From Bacteroidales bacterium UBA1714 (lineage in GTDB: Bacteria; Bacteroidota; Bacteroidia; Bacteroidales; Paludibacteraceae): 61,636 bases of DNA. Under the pieces are notes generated by a model. It made no database searches. It worked only from the letters and a program-made list of their open reading frames with translations, and was not told where the DNA came from. Shown piece after piece: positions 8,114-15,948 of this stretch. The stretch's first letter is position 1, and each line of letters starts with the position of its first letter. A program made the position numbers and the translations under genes. Location of the stretch: positions 1 to 61,636 of the forward strand of contig DCIY01000005.1 in the NCBI GenBank assembly GCA_002317295.1, in the 5' to 3' direction.

Positions 8114-10375
8114 TCATTTTGACGCATTTTGTAACCACAAATCCATTTGCTCTGCCGCTTTTCGGCCATCAGACATAGCCAGAATAACCGTAGCTCCTCC
8201 ACGGACAATATCGCCTCCCGCAAAAATGGTGGGCAGAGAGGATTGCAGACTTTCATTGACAGCAATGGTACCTTTGGGCGTTACCTGCAGGCCTGTCACA
8301 CTGCGCGGAATCAGCGGATTGGGAGATACGCCTACGCTGACAATGACCAAGTCCACGGGAATGGTGATTGTTTTACCTGGTACAGGCACCGGAGAGCGAC
8401 GACCCGATTCATCGGGTTCACCGAGTTCCATCACCTGAAGCACAGCTTCTTGGACACGACCCGATTCATCCGCATGGTACTCCAGCGGATTATGGAGTGT
8501 CAGGAACTCAATGCCTTCTTGTTTAGCATGCCGTATTTCCTCAATGCGGGCAGGCATCTCGTCCTCGGAACGGCGATAGATAATCATGGCATGTTCGGCA
8601 CCCAGCCGTTTAGCGGTTCTGACCGCATCCATTGCGGTATTGCCACCACCAATGACCGCCACATTGCGACCTGAAAGCAATGGTGTATCGGTCAGAGAAG
8701 ACGATGCGTCCATCAGGTTCACACGGGTGAGATATTCATTGCAGGAAAGTACCCCATTGAAGTTTTCTCCCGGGATATTCATAAACCGAGGCAGGCCTGC
8801 ACCGGATCCCACAAAGATGGCTGCATATCCTTGTGCCTGCAGATCCTCGACAGTGATTGTTTTGCCGATAATGGTATCCGTAACAAAACGCACCCCCAAT
8901 TGGCGCAATCCATCTATTTCGCGATCGACAATACGATTGGGTAAACGGAATTCAGGAATACCATATTTGAGTACCCCACCTATTTCGTGCAGGGCCTCAA
9001 AAACCGTGACACGATAACCCTTCTTGGCCATATCTCCGGCAAATGCCAATCCTGCAGGTCCGGAGCCAACCACGGCAATGGAGGGGCCCCCTCCGGTTCT
9101 CCCTGAATGAGGAGAGGAAGGTGATTGGGCGATTAGGTTATTAGGCGAAAGAGAGGCGGAGTGGTCGGCCACGAAGCGCTCGAGATAACCGATAGCGACG
9201 GGTTCGTGGCCCATTTTGAGATGGATACACTGACTTTCACACTGTTTCTCCTGGGGACAAACACGCCCACAGACAGCAGGAAGCGTTGACGACTGCTGGA
9301 TAACGGCTGCGGCTTGGGGGATATTTCCTTCTTCTATTTGGTGGATAAATGCGGGGATATCAATATTCACCGGACAACCCGATACGCAGGTGGGTTTGGG
9401 ACAATTCAGGCATCGATGCGATTCGGTGATTGCCTGCTCCAGGGTCAGTCCCTGATTAACCTCCATGTGCAACGAACGCACCCTCACCTGCGGATCCAGT
9501 TCGTTCATTTTGACACGCGGAATAGCCACGCGTTCTTTGGCTGTGAGCGGATGAAGCGACTGCTGATACTGGTCATAAGCAATGGTTTCTTCCTGTTTGT
9601 AGGAACGCAAACGGGTAAGCATCTCATCCCAATTGACCTGGTGGGCATCAAACTCCGGACCATCCACGCACACAAATTTGGTTTGTCCATCGATGCTCAC
9701 ACGGCACGCGCCGCACATACCGGTTCCGTCCACCATGATGGTATTGAGACTGGCATCGGTGGGAATGGCATATTTGGCCGTGGTCAGTGCCACAAATTTC
9801 ATCATAATGGCGGGTCCAATTGTGATACATTTGTCTACATGTTCGCGAGCAATCACCTGCTCCACCCCCACAGTTACCACTCCCTGTTGGCCCATGGAAC
9901 CATCATCGGTCATCACGATGACCTCATCCGAAGTGGCAGACAGTTCATCGTGCAGAATAATCAGATCCTTATTGCGTGCTGCCAAAACGGTAATCACCCG
10001 ATTACCGGCCTGTTTGAGAGCCTGGGCAATGGGTAACATGGGTGCAGCACCCACGCCACCGCAGGCACATACAACGGTACCAAAATGCCGGATATCCGTG
10101 GCTTTGCCCAAAGGACCGACTATATCTTGAAGCATATCCCCGGGTTCCAGGGCACATAATTTGGCCGAACTGACTCCTATACGTTGGGTTACCAAGGTAA
10201 TGGTACCCTGAGTGACATCGGCATTGGATATGGTTAAGGGCATGCGCTCGGAATGAGCATCCACGCGTACAATCACGAAGTGACCTGCTTTGCGGCTCTT
10301 GGCAATAAGGGGCGCTTCTACCACTAATTCCACCACATTGGGAGAAAAAAATCGTTTTGATACAACCTTATTCAT
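8114..10375 (-). CDS. Fused NfnA/NfnB-like NAD(P)H:ferredoxin flavoprotein
   Basis: 753 residues joining two subunits normally separate. Residues about 1-260 are a PyrK/NfnA-type FAD and NAD-binding reductase with [2Fe-2S] cysteines C221, C224 and C236 (CGACR...C). Residues about 290-753 are GltD/NfnB-like: two 4Fe-4S motifs (CLNCPKPTCVSGCP near 322-334 and CGRVCPQEKQCESQC near 367-381), an FAD GSGPAG motif near 434 and an NADPH GGGNTAMD motif near 570. In NfnAB this architecture performs electron bifurcation between NADH, NADPH and ferredoxin. Databases often call such fusions DHODB/glutamate synthase small subunit. A repeat-derived linker of about 28 residues (402-430) sits before the FAD motif. 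Last gene of the hypB operon. Confidence 0.88.
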   Translation of the reverse strand: MNKVVSKRFFSPNVVELVVEAPLIAKSRKAGHFVIVRVDAHSERMPLTISNADVTQGTITLVTQRIGVSSAKLCALEPGDMLQDIVGPLGKATDIRHFGTVVCACGGVGAAPMLPIAQALKQAGNRVITVLAARNKDLIILHDELSATSDEVIVMTDDGSMGQQGVVTVGVEQVIAREHVDKCITIGPAIMMKFVALTTAKYAIPTDASLNTIMVDGTGMCGACRVSIDGQTKFVCVDGPEFDAHQVNWDEMLTRLRSYKQEETIAYDQYQQSLHPLTAKERVAIPRVKMNELDPQVRVRSLHMEVNQGLTLEQAITESHRCLNCPKPTCVSGCPVNIDIPAFIHQIEEGNIPQAAAVIQQSSTLPAVCGRVCPQEKQCESQCIHLKMGHEPVAIGYLERFVADHSASLSPNNLIAQSPSSPHSGRTGGGPSIAVVGSGPAGLAFAGDMAKKGYRVTVFEALHEIGGVLKYGIPEFRLPNRIVDREIDGLRQLGVRFVTDTIIGKTITVEDLQAQGYAAIFVGSGAGLPRFMNIPGENFNGVLSCNEYLTRVNLMDASSSLTDTPLLSGRNVAVIGGGNTAMDAVRTAKRLGAEHAMIIYRRSEDEMPARIEEIRHAKQEGIEFLTLHNPLEYHADESGRVQEAVLQVMELGEPDESGRRSPVPVPGKTITIPVDLVIVSVGVSPNPLIPRSVTGLQVTPKGTIAVNESLQSSLPTIFAGGDIVRGGATVILAMSDGRKAAEQMDLWLQNASK
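9085..9172. repeat. Dispersed repeat read in frame inside the NfnAB-like gene
   Basis: On the plus strand an 8-mer array (TTGGGCGA, TTAGGTTA, TTAGGCGA at 9125-9148) adjoins a segment whose minus strand reads CCTCTCCTCATTCAGGGAG and then CCGGAGGGGGCC. The window end (61551-61590) carries TCTCCCCTCCTTTCAGGGAG and then a CGGGGG/GGCC tail after its own short tandem array. The shared order (tandem array, CTCC run, CAGGGAG, G-rich tail) indicates one repeat family. It encodes the Ser/Pro/Gly-rich linker SLSPNNLIAQSPSSPHSG and the residues after it. Confidence 0.6.
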
Positions 10376-10429
10376 AGGATATTTTCGATTGAGGCCGCAA
10401 AATTACAACAATTTTTCAATATATGCAAA

Positions 10430-10762
10430 TTATGCCTTCGCTTTCACCCATAAAGGTATGGCCCAAATAGCGGTAACAATAAGGGACATGGGTACTCCCA
10501 CGGTCAGCATTTCGCGAAGCATTGTTAGGGCTCCACCCTGCGTTGCCAGAGCAGAAAAGAATGGAAAGACGGGCATCAGTTCTCCGGAAATAATGTGATC
10601 CACGATCAGCATGATACTTCCACCGTAGAGCATTGTCTCCAAACGAGGAAGATGCTGAAGGAATGGAGAAACCTCGGAGTTATTGTGTGCTGTTTTGGCA
10701 GCACGATGGCGAATGGCCGTTGTGGCAATCGCCTGAGTCAATGGAACAATAAAACAAGCCAT
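10430..10762 (-). CDS. Small conserved membrane protein of the hypA/nfnAB operon
   Basis: 110 residues with a short N-terminal hydrophobic segment (MACFIVPLTQAIATTAI) and two further hydrophobic segments near 45-75 and 82-106. I do not recognise a named family. Its position between hypA (26 nt upstream) and the NfnAB-like gene (54 nt downstream), on the same strand, and the absence of its own promoter suggest a role with the neighbouring redox proteins, perhaps as a membrane anchor; that is inference. The hydrophobic, glycine-poor composition argues against a spurious ORF. Confidence 0.65.
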   Translation of the reverse strand: MACFIVPLTQAIATTAIRHRAAKTAHNNSEVSPFLQHLPRLETMLYGGSIMLIVDHIISGELMPVFPFFSALATQGGALTMLREMLTVGVPMSLIVTAIWAIPLWVKAKA

Positions 10763-10788
10763 GATATTTAATGATGAATGTGTAATGT

Positions 10789-11133
10789 TTAGTCTACTTC
10801 AATGGAATGAATTTCGACTTCGTTGCCACGCACCAGATAGGTATCTGCGCTGCCACAATGGGGGCATATTTTGCCATATGTCACGGTTGCATACTCCTGA
10901 TGACAGGACTCGCAGAACGTAACAGCCGGAATCGGATGGATATCGAGAATGCAGTTAGAAAGCATCTCTTCCCGCTGGACGGCCCATTTCCAACAATCCT
11001 GCAACTGGTAAGGTACCACCATAGATACCTCACCCAAATCGAGAATGACTTTGGAAACATGTTGAACCCCATTTTGTTCAGCCACTTTTTTTACATCCTT
11101 AATGATATAGAATACAACACCTAACTCGTGCAT
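10789..11133 (-). CDS. hypA: Hydrogenase nickel metallochaperone HypA
   Basis: 114 residues, normal HypA length. Begins MHELGV, retaining the nickel-binding Met-His-Glu N-terminus, and carries the structural zinc site as two CxxC pairs (CESC near 74-77 and CPHC near 91-94). HypA delivers nickel, with HypB, to [NiFe]-hydrogenase precursors (or urease in some bacteria). Neither enzyme is encoded in this window. Lies 11 nt after the 966-residue flavoprotein gene. Confidence 0.93.
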   Translation of the reverse strand: MHELGVVFYIIKDVKKVAEQNGVQHVSKVILDLGEVSMVVPYQLQDCWKWAVQREEMLSNCILDIHPIPAVTFCESCHQEYATVTYGKICPHCGSADTYLVRGNEVEIHSIEVD

Positions 11134-11144
11134 GAGTCTTTGAA

Positions 11145-14045
11145 TTATTTTTTTATTTTCTTGACCAAAATCTTACTGCCACGTTTGATCATATATGGCA
11201 GGATACCCTTCATTTTATCTTCGGAGGTATACATGGTACTGGCCTCAGGCAGGTCGCGATTGAGATGGATGGCATCGAAGTTGCATCGAGTGGTACATAA
11301 GCCGCAGCCGATACATTGGTTTTCATCCACCACGGAGGCACCGCACTTGAGGCAGCGAGCCGTTTCATGCTTCACCTGTTCTTCGGTAAAGGTGATGACA
11401 TGTTCGGCAAACGGATCGTCAGGATGGGACTCGCCCGGAGTCTGCCGTTGTGAATTATCATACGATTCGATGGCAATATTATCCTTATCCAGTTCGATAA
11501 ACTCACGGCGATCACGACCGATGGTCATATGACCATGTTGTACATAGCGGTGAAGCGATTCGGCTCCCTGTTTACCGGCAGCAATGGCATCAATGGCAAA
11601 TTTGGGTCCGGTAAAGCAATCTCCTCCCACAAAAATATCGGGTTCAGCCGTTTGGTATGTAAGGCTGTCCGCCTTGGGGAAGACGCCACGGATAAATTCG
11701 ACCTTCGTGGATTGTAACAGATCCCGTAATACCACCGTTTGGCCGATGGCAAAGATAACCATATCCGCATCCAACGTGAGTGTTTCATTCTCATCAAAAG
11801 TTGGTGCAAACCGGTGCTCAGAATCAAAGACAGAGAGGCACTTTCGGAAGGTAATACCTTCTACCTTCTCACTACTACCTACTACCTCAACCGGTCCCCA
11901 ACCAGGAGTGAGAACTACTCCATCCTCTTGGGCTTCACGGCGTTCGTCAGGTGAAGCGGGCATGATATCTTCGGTTTCCAGCGATACCATCGTTACCTGA
12001 GTTGCACCCGAGCGTTTAGCCACCCGTGCTGCGTCAATGGCTACATTGCCACCACCGACTACAACGATGCGACCCAAAGGGTCTATTGATGATTGATGCG
12101 GACTGCGTCCTATTGATGAATTGAGCATTTGGCCGCAGTTGGCAGCACGGAGGAAGTCAATGGCGGTGGTCACGCCTTGCAGGTTCTCGCCTGGGATACC
12201 CGGGAGACGACCACCCTGGCAACCAATGGCCACATAGAAGGCTTTGTAACCTTGTTCGCGCAGTTGGGCGATAGTGATATCCTTACCGACTTCGATGCCG
12301 GTTTTTATTTCCACACCGATGGCACGGAGCACATCCACTTCGGCTTCAATCACATCCTTAGCCAATTTATAGGATGGTATACCATAACGGAGCATACCAC
12401 CGGTCATCGGATTTTTCTCAAACAATGTGGGTTTGTATCCCATGGTGGCCAGATAGTATGCGCAAGATATACCTGCAGGCCCTGCGCCTATGATGGCAAT
12501 TTTTTCTTGCCATGTTCCGAGGTTGGAACCAATCACAATCTCCGGCACAAAACGAGTTTCTGCCTTGAGATCCTGCTCAGCAATAAAGCGTTTGACATCA
12601 TCAATAGCCACCGGTTGGTCTATTGTTCCTCGTGTGCAGGCCGTCTCACAGCGCTTGTTGCAGATTCGTCCACAAACAGCAGGTAACGGATTTTCGCGTT
12701 TGATGAGTTCGAGTGCTTCGGTATATTTGCCTTCAGCAGCCTTACGCAGATAACCTTGGATGGCGATGTGAGCAGGGCAAGCTGTCTTACAGGGTGCAGT
12801 ACCCGTATCGTAGCAGTTGATTCGGTTGTTGTCACGATAGTCCTCATCCCATTTTTCAGGTCCCCACGGCGCAGCATCGGGCAGTTCGCGTTTGGGATAG
12901 GCTATCTCGCCCAGTTTGGTAGGCAGTTTCTGTCCCAGTTTGACGGCACCTGCCGGACAAACTTCTACGCAGCGACCGCAGGCAACACATTTTTCTTTTT
13001 CCACATGCGCGCGGTAGGCGCTACGCGATAAATTAGGTGTATTAAACAACTGGGAAGTACGAAGGGCATTGCATACTTTGAGGTTACAGTTACAAATGGC
13101 AAAGATCTTGCCTTCCCCATCGATATTGGTAATCTGATGGACATAGCCATTGGCTTCCGCACGACGCAGAATTTCCATGGCTTCTTCGTAAGTAACATCA
13201 TGACCTCGACCCGTCTCACGGCAATAATCGGCCATATCTCCTACTCCTATACACCAATCGTGATAATCGTCGGCACAACCTTCATCCAGTTTTTTGCGAC
13301 CATAGCGACAGGAACAAATCGCAGCGCCTATATGTCCTTCGTATTTTTTGAGCCAATACGATATATGCTCTATGTCCATGGTTTGGTTTTCCATGGAAAT
13401 GGCTTTTTCCACCGGAATGACATGCATACCGATACCGGCTCCTCCCATGGGCACCATGGGGGTAATTTTTTCCAGCGGAATAAAGGTCATGCGCTCAAAG
13501 AACATGGCCAATTCCGGATGGCGATCCATCAGGTCGGTGTTCATGTTGGTATATTCGGCCGAACCGGGTACAAACAGGGGCACCCAATACTCGCGTTCCT
13601 CACGAGGACCATATTTGATACCATCTTTCTCTTCAAATCGGCTCACACCATGCTCTCCCTGTTTATAGTGATCGCCATAATCATACTCGAGCATACCAAA
13701 ATAGGAGAGTTTATCGAGCAGGGCATCAAACTCTTGGTCGGTAGTGGTGTAGTGTTTTTGGTGTTGCCACTCCAATAGGAGCGGATAAGGACGATGCTCA
13801 CGCACACGCATGAACTTATCGGAGAGTACATCGAGCAGAAGGTCCAAACTCGCTTCGCGGGTGGTGGCATCCATTTCGTCCTCAAAGATACAGGCCAAAC
13901 CCCAATATTCGGGGTCTTCGGTGGATACTTTGTGAATTTTGTGTGGTAAACAATCGGTTACCTTGGTGACGAACTCAATGAGTTTCGGATTGGGATTCTG
14001 ATCGCCTCGGTGCTTCGGAATCCATCGGGTTGACATCTTTGGCAT
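11145..14045 (-). CDS. Large Fe-S flavoprotein oxidoreductase (GltD-like with N-terminal extension)
   Basis: 966 residues. Residues 1 to about 340 are an extension I cannot name, with a Cys-rich patch (AICSCRYGRKKLDEGC...DWC and CNCNLKVC). Then a 4Fe-4S ferredoxin motif (CVACGRCVEVCP near 352-363), a GltD-type helical Fe-S domain (CKTACP near 418; CGRICNKRCETAC), FAD-binding GAGPAG near 518, NAD(P)-binding GGGNVAID near 661, and a C-terminal two-cluster domain (CLKCG...CIGCGLCTTRC, about 896-920). This is an electron-transfer hub of the glutamate-synthase-small-subunit superfamily; true substrate unknown. Residues about 641-657 derive from a dispersed repeat (12084-12125). Sits between hypB and hypA. 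Confidence 0.82.
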   Translation of the reverse strand: MPKMSTRWIPKHRGDQNPNPKLIEFVTKVTDCLPHKIHKVSTEDPEYWGLACIFEDEMDATTREASLDLLLDVLSDKFMRVREHRPYPLLLEWQHQKHYTTTDQEFDALLDKLSYFGMLEYDYGDHYKQGEHGVSRFEEKDGIKYGPREEREYWVPLFVPGSAEYTNMNTDLMDRHPELAMFFERMTFIPLEKITPMVPMGGAGIGMHVIPVEKAISMENQTMDIEHISYWLKKYEGHIGAAICSCRYGRKKLDEGCADDYHDWCIGVGDMADYCRETGRGHDVTYEEAMEILRRAEANGYVHQITNIDGEGKIFAICNCNLKVCNALRTSQLFNTPNLSRSAYRAHVEKEKCVACGRCVEVCPAGAVKLGQKLPTKLGEIAYPKRELPDAAPWGPEKWDEDYRDNNRINCYDTGTAPCKTACPAHIAIQGYLRKAAEGKYTEALELIKRENPLPAVCGRICNKRCETACTRGTIDQPVAIDDVKRFIAEQDLKAETRFVPEIVIGSNLGTWQEKIAIIGAGPAGISCAYYLATMGYKPTLFEKNPMTGGMLRYGIPSYKLAKDVIEAEVDVLRAIGVEIKTGIEVGKDITIAQLREQGYKAFYVAIGCQGGRLPGIPGENLQGVTTAIDFLRAANCGQMLNSSIGRSPHQSSIDPLGRIVVVGGGNVAIDAARVAKRSGATQVTMVSLETEDIMPASPDERREAQEDGVVLTPGWGPVEVVGSSEKVEGITFRKCLSVFDSEHRFAPTFDENETLTLDADMVIFAIGQTVVLRDLLQSTKVEFIRGVFPKADSLTYQTAEPDIFVGGDCFTGPKFAIDAIAAGKQGAESLHRYVQHGHMTIGRDRREFIELDKDNIAIESYDNSQRQTPGESHPDDPFAEHVITFTEEQVKHETARCLKCGASVVDENQCIGCGLCTTRCNFDAIHLNRDLPEASTMYTSEDKMKGILPYMIKRGSKILVKKIKK
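12084..12125. repeat. Composite heptamer-palindrome-heptamer element inside a CDS
   Basis: Plus strand: TATTGATGATTGAT (12084-12097), GCG overlapping a perfect palindrome GGACTGCGTCC (12100-12110), then TATTGATGAATTGAG (12111-12125). The same order (heptamers, short palindrome, TATTGATGAAT) occurs between sufB and the next gene at 26421-26469. Here it is translated in frame as an extra linker before the GGGNVAID motif. Confidence 0.7.
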
Positions 14046-14060
14046 GGTATTATTGGTTAT

Positions 14061-14083
14061 TGATGATTGATGATTGATGATTG
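14061..14083. repeat. Heptamer tandem repeat in hypB/flavoprotein spacer
   Basis: TGATGAT repeated three times plus two bases, filling most of the 39-nt spacer between the hypB stop and the ATG at 14045. The preceding TTGGTTAT makes the same TATTGATGATTGA string as at 12084 and 49905. Confidence 0.9.
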
Positions 14084-14084
14084 T

Positions 14085-14747
14085 TTAGAGTTTCCATTTT
14101 CGGACTTCGTCGAGAAGCCACTGAGCGACGGCGTCAATTCCTTCACCCGTTTTGGCGGAGATAGGAAGGATGGTGGCCTTGGGATTGCGCATGAGCACAT
14201 ACTCGCGGCATTTATTCATATCGAAATCAAAATACGGCAACACATCCGTTTTGTTGATGATGACCAAATCGCAGATGGTAAACATCAAGGGATATTTGAG
14301 GGGTTTGTCGTGTCCTTCAGGTACGGAAAGAATCATGGCATTCTTGACGCTTCCGGTATCAAACTCGGCCGGACAAACCAGATTACCTACATTTTCGAGA
14401 ATGGCCAGGTCAATGCCTTCTTTGGAGAGGTGGTCCAGTCCCTGACGGGTCATTTCGGCATCGAGGTGGCACATACCGCCTGTATGAAGCTGAACAGATT
14501 CCACACCGGTAGCCTCGCGTATCTTAACCGCATCCACATCGCTGTCGATATCCGCTTCCATGACGGCTATACGTATTTGGGATTTGAGGCGGTTGATGAC
14601 TTGGATAAGGGTGGTGGTTTTTCCCGAACCGGGGGAAGACATCAGATTGAGCAGGAAGACACCGCGCTGCTTAAGTTCCTGACGAAGCAGATTCGCGTCC
14701 TGATCGTTGTCGGCAAAGACACTTTTTTTGATCTCAATGACTTTCAT
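14085..14747 (-). CDS. hypB: Hydrogenase nickel incorporation GTPase HypB
   Basis: 220 residues, SIMIBI-class GTPase. P-loop SSPGSGKTT at about 38-46, switch and metal region GGMCHLDAEM (dimer-interface Cys-His site), and NKTD guanine-specificity motif. It lacks the His-rich or CxxCGC N-terminal nickel store found in some HypB proteins, so it is the minimal form. Works with HypA to insert nickel into hydrogenase. First gene of a five-gene minus-strand operon whose promoter is at 14774-14805. Start ATG at 14747 gives the expected N-terminus. Confidence 0.94.
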   Translation of the reverse strand: MKVIEIKKSVFADNDQDANLLRQELKQRGVFLLNLMSSPGSGKTTTLIQVINRLKSQIRIAVMEADIDSDVDAVKIREATGVESVQLHTGGMCHLDAEMTRQGLDHLSKEGIDLAILENVGNLVCPAEFDTGSVKNAMILSVPEGHDKPLKYPLMFTICDLVIINKTDVLPYFDFDMNKCREYVLMRNPKATILPISAKTGEGIDAVAQWLLDEVRKWKL

Positions 14748-14773
14748 GGCATATAAAACAGATTAATCGACTG

Positions 14774-14805
14774 CAAAATTACAAAAAAATTTGCACATAT
14801 CCAAA
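14774..14805 (-). promoter_or_regulatory. hypB operon promoter (half of a symmetric divergent module)
   Basis: Minus-strand -33 TTTG at 14802-14805, 20 nt, -7 TAATTTTG at 14774-14781. Its -33 lies inside the spacer of the opposing DUF5692 promoter, and vice versa. Confidence 0.85.
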
Positions 14806-14821
14806 AAAAAGTGTAATTTTG
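14790..14821 (+). promoter_or_regulatory. DUF5692 promoter (half of a symmetric divergent module)
   Basis: -33 TTTG at 14790-14793, 20 nt, -7 TAATTTTG at 14814-14821. Together with the hypB promoter it forms a 48-bp unit with three 8-bp gaps. Confidence 0.85.
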
Positions 14822-14874
14822 CCCTGTCAATTGGGAAATATTTCCTTTTTACTTACTTTTTAAAATCTAATATT

Positions 14875-15942
14875 ATGTTTTTTCATGTCTATGGAGAGCA
14901 CGCCCTGATTCAATGGGGAATGATGCTGTTAGTCCTGTTGGGACTGATTTTGTTAAACGAGTTTTCACGTCGCACCAAATGGGGAGGACTGGTGATGTTT
15001 GGTATCGTGCCTGCGGCACTGACCATTTATTTTCTGTCCATCTACATCGGTGTCAAGATGGGTGCCGATTGGGCATTGAACAACCCTACGCACCTGTACA
15101 TGCGTGGTTGGTTCCACTATGCCAAGTTGTATGCAGCACTGACCGGATGTATTGGTTTCTGCCTGATTAAGTACAATTATGGCATTGGCAAGCAGCACTG
15201 GTTCAGATGTTTCCCATTCATCATCGTGGCCATCAATATCCTTATCGCTGTGGCATCGGACTTTGAGCATGCGATTGATTATTGGCATGTATGGGGTTTG
15301 AGCGAAGAAGGTGTATGGTTGTATGGTGGTGAGCACCATGTGATGAACGGCATTGCGGGTATCTTGAATATACTCTGTATGACCGCCTGGTGGAACGTAT
15401 TCGGCAGTAAGGACAAGAAAGATATGATTTGGGCCGATATGACATGGGTCTATATTATTGTGTATGATATTTGGAACTTTGCCTATACATACAACTCGTT
15501 GCCGACACACTCCTGGTATTGCGGTGTAGCGCTGCTGTTGGCTCCGACGATTGCCGCTTTGTGCTGGAACAAGGGTGGTTGGATTATGAACCGCGCCAAC
15601 ACATTGGCCATCTGGTGCATGTTTGCACAATGCTTCCCATTGTTCCAAGAGTGGCTTGTCAATAAGGGTGGTGAACATACTTCCTGGGCCGTATTACCGA
15701 CTCTGTATATAGGCAACGAACTGCCTGCAGTAGGCGATATAGCAGTAGGTACCATCTTGACGGATGTTCCGGCTGATCCTACGGCCAATATATGGATTAG
15801 TGCTTTGGCCTTGGCAACGAACTTAGCCGCGTTTGCATATATCATGTACCAGGCCAAGAAACGTCACATCAATCCGTATAAAGAGGATGTCTTTGTGAAC
15901 CAGAAGTACTACAAGGATGCCCTGGCTCGTGCAGATGTATAA
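14875..15942 (+). CDS. DUF5692 family polytopic membrane protein
   Basis: 355 residues from the ATG at 14875 (MFFHVYGEHALIQWG); the in-frame upstream ATG at 14791 lies inside the promoter and is rejected. About nine to ten hydrophobic segments with short loops and many aromatic residues (WGLSEEGVWLYGGEHHVMNG, WADMTWVYIIVYDIWNFAYTY broken across helices). It matches what I know as DUF5692, function unknown. The histidines in GGEHHVMNG and ASDFEHAIDYWH could bind a ligand or metal, which is inference. It is followed after 6 nt by a secreted phosphatase gene, so the two are probably co-transcribed. Confidence 0.85.
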   Translation: MFFHVYGEHALIQWGMMLLVLLGLILLNEFSRRTKWGGLVMFGIVPAALTIYFLSIYIGVKMGADWALNNPTHLYMRGWFHYAKLYAALTGCIGFCLIKYNYGIGKQHWFRCFPFIIVAINILIAVASDFEHAIDYWHVWGLSEEGVWLYGGEHHVMNGIAGILNILCMTAWWNVFGSKDKKDMIWADMTWVYIIVYDIWNFAYTYNSLPTHSWYCGVALLLAPTIAALCWNKGGWIMNRANTLAIWCMFAQCFPLFQEWLVNKGGEHTSWAVLPTLYIGNELPAVGDIAVGTILTDVPADPTANIWISALALATNLAAFAYIMYQAKKRHINPYKEDVFVNQKYYKDALARADV

Positions 15943-15948
15943 TTGGGA

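Noticed and set aside
8114..10375. Glutamate synthase small subunit
   Set aside because: The N-terminal PyrK/NfnA module and absence of a large subunit gene favour an NfnAB-type enzyme.
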